Source: Agrococcus carbonis
GTDB taxonomy: Bacteria; Actinomycetota; Actinomycetes; Actinomycetales; Microbacteriaceae
Length of the DNA: 64,000 bases
Assembly (NCBI RefSeq): GCF_900104705.1
Contig: NZ_LT629734.1
Coordinates: 1,302,001 to 1,366,000 of the forward strand
Direction of reading: 5' to 3'
This document shows positions 17,841 through 29,096 of this stretch, piece by piece; positions within the stretch are counted from its first letter, which is position 1, and each line of letters starts with the position of its first letter. The position numbers and the translations under genes are program-made. The notes beneath the pieces were generated by a model. That model ran no database searches. It was given only the letters and a program-made list of their open reading frames with translations, and was not told where the DNA came from.

Positions 17841-19253
17841 ATGTGCGTCGCGGCAATAGGCCGGGCCTGCAGGAACCGAGCCCGCCAATGCCCGGTTATG
17901 ACATCAGCTGCAGCGCCCGTCGAGCCGCGGCTGTTCTTGCGCCGGTCACCGTCGGCTACGCGATCGCGAGAAGATGAAATCGTGAGTGGGGATCAACAGT
18001 TGCGGCTGGCTTCTTCGGCGGCTCGGGCGGCCGGACGCGAACTCGCGCGGGACGCGACGATTCAAGACCTGGTGCCGGCGGACTACGAGTTGGCGCTGAA
18101 ACTGCTGCGGGAGCGACCTTCCGCGCGGTGGGGTGCCCGTCGCGAATTGTTGGAGCTGGCAGATCTCTTCACCTCCTACTTGCCGACTGCAGTTCACTTG
18201 ACAGTGATGCCGAGACCGGAGGATCTTCTCGCTGACCTCGCGGCCGGCATGATGGAGGGACGCCGACTCGCGAGGTCTACTGGCGTCTTCGAGCACTTCT
18301 CGTCCCACTGGAGGGAGAGCGCGCTAGCGGCGCCGAGCCGCAGGTGGTCACTCGCAGACTCCGCAGCGCAGACGGCGCGACAAGAGATTCGTGAGACCGG
18401 GTCCTTATCAGGGAACAGCCTCGCGTTGCTGACCCACATGGCGGTAGAGGTCGGGCGGCTCTCGGCACCGCTCGCGCCCGCGAGCGACGCAGGCAATTTT
18501 GGGATCCGCTCGCGCGAATCAGCACCGGCCGTGGACGCACTCACCGCCCTCGTACAGCCCGGCGTCGCGCGCGAACCACTCGTACGATTCGACGAGCGTG
18601 CGCATCAATATGTGGAAGTATCCGCGGAGCAGTTGGCAAGTGAGGCCTCTCGGGCAATCAGAAGTTCCTTTGCATTTGAAGTCAGGGCGTTCTTTCGACT
18701 ATTCCGCCCGGCTTTAAGCGAGCGCGATCGAGCAGCTTCGTCGCAGGCTAGGGCTCGGCTCGCGGAACTTAGCCGAACCGCGCTTCATGGCCATTACGAC
18801 TCGCTCGCCGGCGTGGTGGCGGAGCGCTCGCGCACCAGGACCAGATACGAAGGACGGGGTGACGCCCCGCCTCCTCAGCCACAAAAGTATGGGGTAACCG
18901 CGACGGGAGCCGAGCACTGGGTGCGCGACGCGGCGCATTGGCTCGGCGCCCGCAACGCGCGCGTTACGCCTGGGACCGGCGATGGCGGCGTTGATGTTCT
19001 TACGGATCGGTTCGCCATCTCCGTTAAACACTATGCCGGGTATGTTCCTGTCGAAGAGGTGAGAGAAATCTTCGCCGTTGCGGTCGCGCAGAGAAGATCC
19101 GCGATGCTGTGGACGAGCGGGAAAGTCACGAAAGCGGGCCTGGAGTTTGCTCGTGTTGCACCCGTTCACGTGGTGCACTACGACGTCGCGACTGCTGAAA
19201 TCACGCCCATCACGGATGAGGCGGACGAGGTGCTTCGGTCGGGATTGGACTGA
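17841..19253 (+). CDS. Mrr-like restriction endonuclease-fold protein
   Basis: A protein of up to 470 residues, with a helical N-terminal region of unknown family and a C-terminal nuclease domain. The last 120 residues contain a Mrr-type PD-(D/E)XK core: a helix ending WVRDAAHWLGA, then GTGDGGVDVLTDRFAISVKHYAG with the aspartate near residue 383 and lysine about 12 residues later, then VPVEEVREIFAVAVAQR. Such domains cut modified or unmodified DNA. The start is uncertain: ATG 17841 gives the longest form, but GTG 17982 (SGDQQLRLAS) looks better. Base composition is visibly more AT-rich than the flanks, so it was probably acquired by transfer. It may be the nuclease partner of the methyltransferase at 19999, or a type IV enzyme. 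Confidence 0.75.
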   Translation: MCVAAIGRACRNRARQCPVMTSAAAPVEPRLFLRRSPSATRSREDEIVSGDQQLRLASSAARAAGRELARDATIQDLVPADYELALKLLRERPSARWGARRELLELADLFTSYLPTAVHLTVMPRPEDLLADLAAGMMEGRRLARSTGVFEHFSSHWRESALAAPSRRWSLADSAAQTARQEIRETGSLSGNSLALLTHMAVEVGRLSAPLAPASDAGNFGIRSRESAPAVDALTALVQPGVAREPLVRFDERAHQYVEVSAEQLASEASRAIRSSFAFEVRAFFRLFRPALSERDRAASSQARARLAELSRTALHGHYDSLAGVVAERSRTRTRYEGRGDAPPPQPQKYGVTATGAEHWVRDAAHWLGARNARVTPGTGDGGVDVLTDRFAISVKHYAGYVPVEEVREIFAVAVAQRRSAMLWTSGKVTKAGLEFARVAPVHVVHYDVATAEITPITDEADEVLRSGLD

Positions 19254-19426
19254 TTGCGCCGCGCATGCGCCCGCGCAAGGGGATAAGGCGGCGCGTGCGC
19301 CGTGGCGCGACGCCTGATGCATGCCGACACGGTAGCGACGCCGCGCGATGGTATCCACGAAGTGCCATTGACTCGATTGGCGCGAACCCTTGCAGGAGAG
19401 CACCCGCGCGGACTGGCCGGTCCCGG

Positions 19427-19936
19427 CTAGTCCCCAGCGGTCGGGGCTGCCGGTCGAGCGCCATCGCCTTGAGCTCGACGCACCACCCCTGCGATGATGA
19501 CGGCCACCTTTCGCGGGTCCTCGTGCTCCCAGAATCGGAGGACCGTCCACCCATCGCTCTCCAAGATCGCCGACGTGTCAGCATCGCGTTCGCGATTGCG
19601 GGCGATCTTCAGTCTCCAGTAGTCAGCGTTGGCCTTCGGCGGCACGAAGTGCTTCGCGCAGCCGTGCCAGAAGCAACCATCGATGAAGACGGCCACCTTG
19701 CGGCGCGTGAACACGATGTCCGCCCGCCGCTATCGCTGTGAGGCCAGCGGGGCGAGGTCCACGCGGAAACGCAACCCGGACGCGTGCAGTACTCGCCGGA
19801 CGCGGAGCTCCGGATTCGTGTCTCGACGGGTGTTCGCACGCATGACGGACGCGACGCCCGGGCTCGACGCCCACCCGCCTCGCTGCGTCCACTTGGGGCG
19901 CAGCACCGTCTCTAGTTCGTCGCCTAGTTCACTCAT
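19427..19936 (-). pseudogene. vsr: vsr very-short-patch-repair endonuclease interrupted by an in-frame amber codon
   Basis: Two collinear segments in the same frame make one Vsr protein. The first, from ATG 19936, ends SGLRFRVDLAPLASQR; then a TAG codon sits at 19730-19732; the frame continues RRADIVFTRRKVAVFIDGCFWHGC to the stop at 19427. Catalytic and zinc residues of Vsr are present after the stop (IDGCFWHGC, then WRLKIARNRERDADT and WTVLRFWEHE). Vsr nicks at T:G mismatches left by deamination of 5-methylcytosine and normally accompanies a Dcm-type enzyme, as here (divergent gene at 19999). Without readthrough the product would be a 68-residue fragment. A downstream restart at GTG/ATG near 19714 would lack the N-terminal part. 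Confidence 0.8.
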
Positions 19937-19998
19937 AGCTTTCCACAGCTTCGGCGAGCTGGCCAGCTCTCGTCAGTGGCCGAAGGTACATTCGATCT

Positions 19999-21372
19999 AT
20001 GCCCTCCTTCAGGTTCGTCGACCTCTTCGCCGGCATCGGCGGCTTCCACGCGACGCTCGGCGCTGTGAACGGCGGATCGCTCGCCATGGCATCGGAGATC
20101 GACGCCCATGCCGCCGCGATCTACGCCCAGAACTGGGACCAGGCACCTCAGGGTGACATCATCCCACTCACGGAGGACGTGATGGCGGTGCCCCACCACG
20201 ACGTCCTGAGCGCGGGCTTCCCATGTCAGCCGTTCTCCAAATCCGGGTTCCAACGCGGGATCAACGAGGCACGCGGGACACTCTTCTTCAACATCCTGCG
20301 CATCTTGCAAGAGCGCAAGCCCGCCGTCGTCATGCTTGAGAACGTGCGCAACCTGGCGGGCCCGCGGCACCGCGAGACTTGGGCGACCATCGTTCGTCTG
20401 ATGCAGGAAGCCGGGTACAAGGTCTCCACTCAGCCGACGGTCTTTTCTCCTCACTTCTTGCCGCCAGAGCTCGGTGGACGCCCGCAGATCCGCGACCGGG
20501 TCTTCATCATGGCGACATACGTCGGCGATCCGGATCGCGCTCGAAAGCTGTCCCCGAGCGAGCCACTAGTGCCGCGCGCAGCTGTGGGCAACTGGAACCC
20601 GGATGATTGGGACATCTTCAAGACGCCGATCGGCCCCGAGCAGCGCCCGCTCGTGCAGCCGGATCACGAAGTGGAGCGGGTCGAGGACTACCGGCTATCC
20701 GAGGCCGACTCGTATGTCATCGACGTCTGGGCTGACTTCGTCGAGCGGCTTCGACGGAAGGGCGTGTCGAAGCTCCCAGGATTTCCCATCTGGGCGGACG
20801 AGTTCGCACACCTGGATGCGCTGGAGATCGACGAGGGCACACCCGCGTGGAAGGCCGACTTCCTACGTAAGAACGCCACGTTCTATACCGAACATCACGA
20901 TGTCATCGATGCGTGGCTGCACGCCCACGGCAACCTGCGGGAACTACCCGCCTCTCGACGCAAACTGGAGTGGCAGGCGCAATCGACAGAAGATCTGCGC
21001 GAGACCGTCATGCACCTTCGCCCCTCAGGCCTGCGCGCCAAGCGTCCGACCTACCTGCCCGCGCTCGTCGCAATCACGCAGACCTCGATCCTCGGCTCCC
21101 GAGGACGCCGGATCTCGCCACGCGAAGCCGCTCGCCTTCAAGGGCTACCGGACTGGTTCGGCTTCGATGGCCAGCGAGACGCGCTCACGTACAAGCAACT
21201 CGGCAACGGAGTAAACGTTGGCGCCGCGAACTTCATGCTTCGGACGCACGTCGAGCGGGATGCGAAGTTGATCGAGGAGACGTCACCCGCTGCGCTGGAC
21301 GCGATCTTGTCCGCGCCGCTGAATCCCGATGAGGCGCTCGGCGAGCCGACCCGTCTGACTCGGGCAGCGTAG
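19999..21372 (+). CDS. DNA (cytosine-5-)-methyltransferase (Dcm/type II restriction-modification)
   Basis: A 457-residue C5 cytosine methyltransferase. Motif I is FVDLFAGIGGF, motif IV is the catalytic GFPCQPFS, motif VI is ENVRNL, motif VIII is GGRPQIRDRVFI, and motif X includes YKQLGNGVN near the C terminus. The target-recognition region (about residues 200-350) is unrelated to anything I can name, so the recognition site is unknown. It diverges from the vsr gene with 62 bases between them, the usual Dcm/Vsr pairing. A cognate nuclease would be needed for restriction; candidates are the Mrr-like protein (17841-19253) and the PD-(D/E)XK-like protein (23203-23985). Confidence 0.93.
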   Translation: MPSFRFVDLFAGIGGFHATLGAVNGGSLAMASEIDAHAAAIYAQNWDQAPQGDIIPLTEDVMAVPHHDVLSAGFPCQPFSKSGFQRGINEARGTLFFNILRILQERKPAVVMLENVRNLAGPRHRETWATIVRLMQEAGYKVSTQPTVFSPHFLPPELGGRPQIRDRVFIMATYVGDPDRARKLSPSEPLVPRAAVGNWNPDDWDIFKTPIGPEQRPLVQPDHEVERVEDYRLSEADSYVIDVWADFVERLRRKGVSKLPGFPIWADEFAHLDALEIDEGTPAWKADFLRKNATFYTEHHDVIDAWLHAHGNLRELPASRRKLEWQAQSTEDLRETVMHLRPSGLRAKRPTYLPALVAITQTSILGSRGRRISPREAARLQGLPDWFGFDGQRDALTYKQLGNGVNVGAANFMLRTHVERDAKLIEETSPAALDAILSAPLNPDEALGEPTRLTRAA

Positions 21373-21828
21373 GTCGCAAGGTTCGACGCCCGTCGAAGGC
21401 GGATCCTCCGCCGCTTGCCGCGCAAGAAGTGCCTCACACCGCCGCCCAGTGCTCTCAGAATCGACATCGAGTGGCGAGGTAGTGGTTCGAGATCCGCCCC
21501 TTCGGTGATCAGCGCAGGATGCAGCGGACACCGGAGGCGTCTTTGTCCTCCGTCGAAGATTCGAACGCGCGCGCCACTCCACCGACATCGGCGAGGTGGC
21601 ATCCGGTCGCCCTCGCACGGCTCCCCCGCCAGCAGCGGCTGACCGCTGGAACCCGCGGCGGCTCGGCGAAGCGTCGATTGTCACGTCGTCCGGTCGCGCT
21701 CCTATTGTTGCCAGGACATCCGCTTGTCGACGTCAGTCAGCAGGACGCGGGTCAGTCATTCCTTCGCGCGCTGGGCATCGACCCACGCTGCGCGCCGGCG
21801 CGCGTTGAGCTAGGCGGCCGCGGAGAAG
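21373..21828. other. Intergenic stretch inside the defence island, no convincing gene
   Basis: About 456 bases between the methyltransferase and the DHH-like gene. Short open frames here have no family features or good ribosome sites. A TTCGAA at 21559 is not part of a tRNA-like T-arm because the flanks do not pair. It may hold remnants of decayed genes. Confidence 0.5.
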
Positions 21829-22938
21829 TCAGGCCCACCCGCCAACCCAGTTGAAGCGCGACCCATCGCCGCGGCCTCCGTAGTAGAAATTGGCGTTGAG
21901 CGCTGACGCAGCAGCTCGGATTCGTTCCGCCGCGGCTGAGCGCTCACCACTCGACAGTTTGCTGGAACCACCGAAACGAACCATGCCTGCACCGCGTGCT
22001 GTGATCTGCACCCACGAGCTTAAGTTGGCCACGCCACCTCGCAACGGGTCTCGCCACCCGGTAAGTTCGCCGAGCCATTGCAGCGCGGTTCCTAGTATGT
22101 CGGGCGTGGACCCCAACAGGTTCCACTTGTCGTCGAGCCACGGGGCGGTGCCCGACGCCGCACGCTCTCTGTCGAGACGGTGGACCGCGTCTATGAAATC
22201 GTGTGGTCGCATGCGATCCACCATCGAGAAGACCTGCTCAGTCAGACTGCCGGGTCCCACCGCACCGGCGAGGACCGGCCACCAAACCCGAGCGTTGTCC
22301 GAATACCTTGTGTAGGTCAGAATGCCGTCGTCACAATTCGCAACCAACCATGGTAAGTATGTGCGGTCGTAGAACCGCGGAGCGTTGCCCGAAACCTCGA
22401 GCATCGCCAACAAGAACTGTGCCGTACCGAGCGGATATTTGTATCGAGCCGAATCTGCGCGATCTGACTCTTCGTACCCGCCCTGAGTCGCAGCCCATAG
22501 CGAAGGGACCGCGAGCAATCTCTCGCGGCTCGCAGCATCCACCACGCCGTCCCAGTGCTGGTAGGCGTCTCGTATCTCTGTCACTTGGGGCTTTTTCGAC
22601 CCCCACCGCACAACGTGATTGCTCAGACTGTCGAAGCGGGTCGAAAATAGGTCGATCATCATCAGGTCGGACGGCGTTCTCTCGCGGAAATCGGGATGCA
22701 CCAGCCAGGCCTGCGACCTCAGAGAGAAGGCTACAATCTCGAACTCCGGGGCTACAGAAGTCAACATTGCGGCCGACACTAGCCCGTCAATATCCGCGCT
22801 GACAGCCAACTGACGCGGCTGACGGAGCAGCGCAGCCAGTCGTGACGCGGCCGAGTTCGGGAGGGCGCTGATTTCGCTTCCGAGCGCGTCGATGGCGATC
22901 CGGCGACGGGCTTGAGCGGTCGATTGAGCACCTGTCAT
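21829..22938 (-). CDS. Unknown defence-island protein with DHH-phosphoesterase-like N-terminal motif
   Basis: A 369-residue protein from ATG 22938 (TGAQSTAQARRR). Residues about 48-65 read LAVSADIDGLVSAAML, resembling the DxDG motif I of DHH/RecJ-like phosphoesterases, and about 40 residues later SDLMMIDLFSTRFDSLSNHVV could correspond to the aspartate and histidine of later motifs. The full DHH signature is not evident, so the fold call is tentative. The remainder, rich in Trp and aromatic residues, resembles no family I recognise. It precedes nothing on its strand and follows the 23203-23985 gene by 264 bases. Composition matches the rest of the island. Confidence 0.6.
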   Translation of the reverse strand: MTGAQSTAQARRRIAIDALGSEISALPNSAASRLAALLRQPRQLAVSADIDGLVSAAMLTSVAPEFEIVAFSLRSQAWLVHPDFRERTPSDLMMIDLFSTRFDSLSNHVVRWGSKKPQVTEIRDAYQHWDGVVDAASRERLLAVPSLWAATQGGYEESDRADSARYKYPLGTAQFLLAMLEVSGNAPRFYDRTYLPWLVANCDDGILTYTRYSDNARVWWPVLAGAVGPGSLTEQVFSMVDRMRPHDFIDAVHRLDRERAASGTAPWLDDKWNLLGSTPDILGTALQWLGELTGWRDPLRGGVANLSSWVQITARGAGMVRFGGSSKLSSGERSAAAERIRAAASALNANFYYGGRGDGSRFNWVGGWA

Positions 22939-23202
22939 GTTACGGACATTAGCTCTTCGCGCCACGCGCGACGGTGAGACGGGGCGCCCACACGCCGACC
23001 GGCTGTCGGGCCGCTCGCGCAGACCAGTTTCGCCACACCCAGCCAGGAACACCACTGACGCTCATCGCTGGCGCCTATCGTGGGGACTAGGCGCCTGGCG
23101 CCGGCGCCCGCGTCGAGTTGCACTGGACGCCGACGCAGCCGTAGCGGAGGGCCCGCACGGCCAAGAAGAAATCCGTTGTGCCCGGATAGGACACGCCGGT
23201 CC

Positions 23203-23985
23203 TCAGAGGCCGGCCAACTGGTTCACCAAGGCGTGAAGTTGGGCATCGGTGATCTTGCCGCTTCGGTTCATCTCGATTAGCCGCTCGACCTCGGCGGCTC
23301 GCCCTGCCGTCGGCGGCTTCGCTGCCGTGAACATCGTCGCGAGCCGCGGAAACCGCTCAGGGGTTGCGATTGTCTGCGCGTAAGCGAGGAATGGGTTCTC
23401 GATTCCGCGGTTCTCGTTCGCGGGAGCCTGCAGCGGCGCCACGCACTCAGGATGATGCTGGGCATGCACGCTCACTGCCGCGAACGGCAATTCGACAGCG
23501 TCGTTCTTAGCGACAGCCCTTGCTGCAGCAGCCGGATGCAAACCGGGATCGATGAAGACGAGTCCGGGCAGATTAGGCGACAGGAAGATCGTGGGATCTC
23601 CGAATCCTCTGCCGCTGCCCCCTAACCCGTTGGAGATCCGGAAAGCTCCGCTCTTCCGAGCCGTCTGGGCTTTGACGCTCCACAAGCCGCGCGCCGCGTC
23701 CTGCAGATCCATCAAATCGAAGCCGCGCACGGAGTGGCCGCCGGGTATCGTGAGCACACCCAGAGCCCACGCCGCCGCCGCCACCAGCCACTCGATGGCG
23801 CCGCCTACAATGAAGCGATTGCCTGGATCGCTCGGATTCACGCGGTCAACGTTGAGCCGCATCGCGGCTTCGAGTTCGCCTCTCAGCGAACTATCGCGTG
23901 CCAGTCCGTCGCGGAAGCGATCGAAATCAATCGAACCTGAGGTCTGCGACGGCGTTTGAGTTACGCGGGCGCGCTTGAGGACCAT
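23203..23985 (-). CDS. Unknown protein with PD-(D/E)XK nuclease-like features
   Basis: A 260-residue protein from ATG 23985. A helix with a glutamate (GGAIEWLVAAAAWALG, about residue 64) is followed by GFDLMDL (aspartate near 88) and, ten or so residues later, LWSVKAQT (lysine near 105). This spacing resembles the E-D-(x)K core of restriction-endonuclease-like folds, though the acid before the lysine is replaced by Ser-Val. The C-terminal 40 residues form a predicted amphipathic helix (AAEVERLIEMNRSGKITDAQLHALVNQL) of the short C-terminal-domain type seen in oligomerising proteins. It may act with the gene at 21829-22938. Function not established. Confidence 0.55.
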   Translation of the reverse strand: MVLKRARVTQTPSQTSGSIDFDRFRDGLARDSSLRGELEAAMRLNVDRVNPSDPGNRFIVGGAIEWLVAAAAWALGVLTIPGGHSVRGFDLMDLQDAARGLWSVKAQTARKSGAFRISNGLGGSGRGFGDPTIFLSPNLPGLVFIDPGLHPAAAARAVAKNDAVELPFAAVSVHAQHHPECVAPLQAPANENRGIENPFLAYAQTIATPERFPRLATMFTAAKPPTAGRAAEVERLIEMNRSGKITDAQLHALVNQLAGL

Positions 23986-24237
23986 GTTTGCAGCATAACG
24001 TGAGGCGACCTCATCTCACGCATGCGCCACGAGTGGCTTTAAGGCGCCCGAAGTCGTTGTGGCATTCGTCCGCAGACTTAGCCCACCGCCCGAGACGCAA
24101 GAGCAGAGCGGAGTCTCGCCGGCCGGCGCGCCCGCCCAGGAAGCGTCTCATTACGTCACATCCCGCCGCGCTATCAGACAGCGTGAGACCATGGAAGGCG
24201 ACCCACCGCATCCGCCCACCAAGGCACGGGGAGCCGC

Positions 24238-25224
24238 ATGATCTCGATCGAGCACGTCAGCCGCCGCTTCGGCGACGGCCCCGACGCCGTCGTCGCGCTC
24301 GACGACGTGAGCATCGAGGTGGCGAAGGGGCAGATCTTCGGCGTCGTCGGGCAGTCGGGCGCCGGCAAGTCCACCCTCCTCAGAACCGTCAACGCGCTCG
24401 AGCGGCCCGACTCGGGCCGCGTGCTGGTCAACGGCACCGACGTCACCGCGCTCGAGGGCAAGGCCCTCCTCAAGGAGCGCCACCGCATCGGCATGGTGTT
24501 CCAGCACTTCAACCTCGTCGGCAACCGCTCGGTGGCCCAGAACGTCGAGTTCGCGCTCGAGGCCGTCGGCACGCCCAAAAAAGATCGCCGCCCCAAGGCG
24601 CTCGAGATGCTCGACCTCGTCGGTCTCGCCCACCGCGCCGACGACCGCCCCGGCCAGCTCTCCGGCGGCCAGCGCCAGCGCGTCGGCATCGCCCGCGCGC
24701 TCGCGAGCCAGCCTGACGTGCTGCTGAGCGACGAGGCGACGAGCGCGCTCGACCCCGAGACCACCCGCTCGATCCTCGAGCTCATCCAGCGGCTCAGCCG
24801 CGAGCTCGGCCTCACCGTCCTCCTCATCACGCACGAGATGGAGGTGGTGAAGCGCATCTGCGACGCCGCCGCGCTCATGGAGCACGGCCGCATCATCGAG
24901 CAGGGCTCGCTCGACGAGCTCATCCGCACGCCCGGCTCGAAGGTCGCCGCCGAGCTCTTCCCCGTCGGCGAGGCCCACTACATCCCCGGCCACCGCGTCA
25001 TCGACATCACCTACACGGCCCTCAGCGCCGACCGCCCGGTGATCGCGCAGCTCGTGCGCGACTTCGGGCTCGAGGTCTCGATCCTCGGCGCGGCGCTCGA
25101 GACCATCAACGGCCACCAGGCCGGCCGCACCCGCCTCGCCGTGCCCGGCGACGCATCCGTGGGCCTCAAGGTGATCGACGCGCTCACCGCGCAGGGCGTG
25201 ACCGCCTGGGAGGTGCACCCGTGA
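24238..25224 (+). CDS. metN: Methionine ABC transporter ATP-binding protein
   Basis: A 328-residue ATPase. Walker A is GQSGAGKST (residues about 38-46), the signature is LSGGQRQRV, Walker B is VLLSDEATSALDP and the H-loop is ITHEMEV. After about residue 250 there is a C-terminal NIL domain (DRPVIAQLVRDFGLEVSILGA), the allosteric methionine-binding domain specific to MetN. It is first in a metN-metI-metQ operon; the stop overlaps the metI GTG as GTGA. I looked upstream for a SAM riboswitch and did not recognise one. Confidence 0.93.
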   Translation: MISIEHVSRRFGDGPDAVVALDDVSIEVAKGQIFGVVGQSGAGKSTLLRTVNALERPDSGRVLVNGTDVTALEGKALLKERHRIGMVFQHFNLVGNRSVAQNVEFALEAVGTPKKDRRPKALEMLDLVGLAHRADDRPGQLSGGQRQRVGIARALASQPDVLLSDEATSALDPETTRSILELIQRLSRELGLTVLLITHEMEVVKRICDAAALMEHGRIIEQGSLDELIRTPGSKVAAELFPVGEAHYIPGHRVIDITYTALSADRPVIAQLVRDFGLEVSILGAALETINGHQAGRTRLAVPGDASVGLKVIDALTAQGVTAWEVHP

Positions 25225-26033
25225 TCGACGTCAACGCGCCCGACTTCTGGGCCAAGCTCATCGAGGTGCTGCTCGAGGGCACGTGGGAGACGCTCTACAT
25301 GACGGGCGTCGCGATGGCCATCACGTTCCTCGTGGGCCTGCCGCTCGGCATCATCCTCGTCGGCACCGAGCCCGGCCGCTTCCTCGAGGCGCCGCTCGGG
25401 CAGCGCTGGCTCGGCCGCGCGATCAACGCGGTGCTCGGCTTCATCGTCAACCTGGGCCGCTCGGTGCCGTTCATCGTGCTGATGATCGCGCTCATCCCGC
25501 TCACCCGCTGGCTGCTCGGCTCGTTCATCGGCACCGGCCCCGCGATCGTGCCGCTCACGCTCGTCGCCATCCCGTTCTTCGTGCGCGTCGTCGAGATCGC
25601 GGTGCGCGAGGTCGACCCGGGCCTGTTCGAGGCGGCCGACTCGCTCGGCGCGTCGCGCTGGCTGCTCGTCAAGCGCGTGCTGCTGCCGCAGGCGTGGCCG
25701 GCGATCCTGCTCGGCACCGCCACCACCATCACCTCGATCATCAACTTCTCGGCGATGGTCGGCGTGGTCGGCGGCGGCGGCCTCGGCAACGTCGCCCTCA
25801 CCTACGGCATGCAGCGCTACAGCGCCATCCACATCGTCGGCGTCGTCATCATCCTGTTCGTGCTCGTGCAGCTCATCCAGTGGGCGCTCACGCTCGCGGC
25901 CACCCGGCTCGGCGCGGTGCCCGGTCGCCGCGCCGGCAAGCGGTCGGTGGCGGATGCGCAGGCCCACCTCGATGCGGACGTCGCGGGCGGTGCCCAGGCC
26001 GCGATCGATCGCAACCCGCCGCGCGGCGCCTGA
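25221..26033 (+). CDS. metI: Methionine ABC transporter permease
   Basis: A 270-residue membrane permease with about five to six helices. The EAA loop reads VREVDPGLFEAADSLGASRWLLVKRVLLPQAWPAILLG, and NFSAMVGVVGGGGLGNVALTYG is typical of MetI. It extends about 40 residues beyond the usual length with a charged cytoplasmic tail. GTG start coupled to metN. Confidence 0.93.
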   Translation: MIDVNAPDFWAKLIEVLLEGTWETLYMTGVAMAITFLVGLPLGIILVGTEPGRFLEAPLGQRWLGRAINAVLGFIVNLGRSVPFIVLMIALIPLTRWLLGSFIGTGPAIVPLTLVAIPFFVRVVEIAVREVDPGLFEAADSLGASRWLLVKRVLLPQAWPAILLGTATTITSIINFSAMVGVVGGGGLGNVALTYGMQRYSAIHIVGVVIILFVLVQLIQWALTLAATRLGAVPGRRAGKRSVADAQAHLDADVAGGAQAAIDRNPPRGA

Positions 26034-26074
26034 CCGCCACGCGCATCCGACCCCTCACCACCGAAGGAAGCACC

Positions 26075-26902
26075 ATGACCATCTCGCTCAAGCGTCGCGT
26101 CGCGACCACCATCGTCGCCGGCGTCGCCGTCGCCGCCCTCGCCGCCTGCTCGTCGGGCGCGCCCGCCGAGGCGCCCGAGGACGGCTCGCTCGGCACCATC
26201 CGCGTCGGCGCCCTGCCCGTGCCGGCCGGCGACATGCTCACCTGGGTCGACGAGAACCTCGCCGCCGACGCCGGGCTCGACATCGAGTGGGTCGAGTTCA
26301 CCGACTACAACACGCCCAACCCGGCGCTCAGCGACGGCTCGACCGACGCCAACCTCTTCCAGAACACGACGTTCATGGAGACGTACAACTCCCAGGCCGG
26401 CGGCGACCTCGTCTCGGTCGGCGACATCTACCTGCCCGCCGCCGCGTACTACTCGGAGTCGATCGGCTCGCTCGACGAGCTGCCCGACGGCGCCTCGATC
26501 GCCATCCCCAACGACCCGACCAACGAGGCGCGCGCGCTCGAGATCCTCGCGGCCGAGGGCCTGATCGAGATCGCCGAGGGCACCACCAACCTCGACGGCA
26601 TCACCTCGAACCCGCGCAATTTCCAGTTCACCGAGGTCGAGAACGCCACGCTGCCGCTCGCGATCCCCGACAACGACGCCGTCTTCGTCACCGCGTCGTT
26701 CGCGCTGCCGGCCGGCCTCACGGGCGAGCAGGCGATCCTCGTCGAGGGCAGCGACTCGGCGTACTTCAACGCGCTCGTCACCACGCCCGAGCTGCAGGAC
26801 GACCCGCGCGTCGAGGCGCTGCACGAGCTGCTGACCTCCGACGAGCTGCAGCAGTACATGCTCGACACGTGGGGCGGGCTGATCGTTCCGATCGAGGACT
26901 GA
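26075..26902 (+). CDS. metQ: Methionine-binding lipoprotein (NlpA/MetQ family)
   Basis: A 275-residue binding protein. The signal peptide ends in the lipobox LAAC (cysteine about residue 24). The mature region shows NlpA-family features: IRVGALPVPAGDMLTWV, VEFTDYNTPNPALSDGSTDANLFQN and SIAIPNDPTNEARALEILAAEGLI. It binds methionine (or a related D/L-amino acid) for MetNI. GAAGGAAG is the ribosome-binding site. Confidence 0.92.
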   Translation: MTISLKRRVATTIVAGVAVAALAACSSGAPAEAPEDGSLGTIRVGALPVPAGDMLTWVDENLAADAGLDIEWVEFTDYNTPNPALSDGSTDANLFQNTTFMETYNSQAGGDLVSVGDIYLPAAAYYSESIGSLDELPDGASIAIPNDPTNEARALEILAAEGLIEIAEGTTNLDGITSNPRNFQFTEVENATLPLAIPDNDAVFVTASFALPAGLTGEQAILVEGSDSAYFNALVTTPELQDDPRVEALHELLTSDELQQYMLDTWGGLIVPIED

Positions 26903-26910
26903 TCGCTTCT

Positions 26911-27000
26911 GCTGGCTGAGGCGCGCCCTCGCTGGTTGAGGAGCGTGCGCTCGCTGGCTGAGGAGCGTGCGCCGCAGGCGCGCACGTCTCGAAGCCTGCT
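26911..27000. repeat. REP-like repeat cluster, copy 2
   Basis: Three truncated CTGGCTGAGGAGCGTGCGC-type units followed by GCCGCAGGCGCGCACGTCTCGAAGCC. It lies between metQ and the HNH gene. No gene is seen in 26903-27172. Confidence 0.6.
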
Positions 27001-27172
27001 CGTCGCGGCCTGATCCTTCGGCCTTCCGACGAGCGCGCCGTGTGCTCCGAGCACGCGGCGCGGTCGTCGTTTCGGGCCGCATTCGCGTGTCAGTGCCCGC
27101 CCATACCCTCGTCGCACGAGGTCGGGGATGGATGTGGGTGGCCGCATCTACCCTCCTCGCAAGGAGGCGACG

Positions 27173-28990
<1,818 letters not shown>

Positions 28991-29096
28991 TCCGCAAGGG
29001 ACGTCACCGAATCCTGTCGGGCGTGGCGACGCGTCGGGCGGCGATCGAGTGCGCCACCAGCCGCATCACGATCCGCGGCCGCGCGACTCGCCCCGC

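Noticed and set aside
19427..19714. A separate short nuclease gene with its own start
   Set aside because: It is the in-frame continuation of the upstream segment (19730-19936); together they make one Vsr, so I annotate a single interrupted gene.
21540..21580. Possible tRNA T-arm (TTCGAA) in the island gap
   Set aside because: The flanking bases do not form a T-stem and no acceptor or anticodon arm can be drawn.
23986..24237. SAM riboswitch before metNIQ
   Set aside because: I could not find the conserved core of SAM-I or SAM-IV riboswitches in the upstream 250 bases; a covariance search would be decisive.
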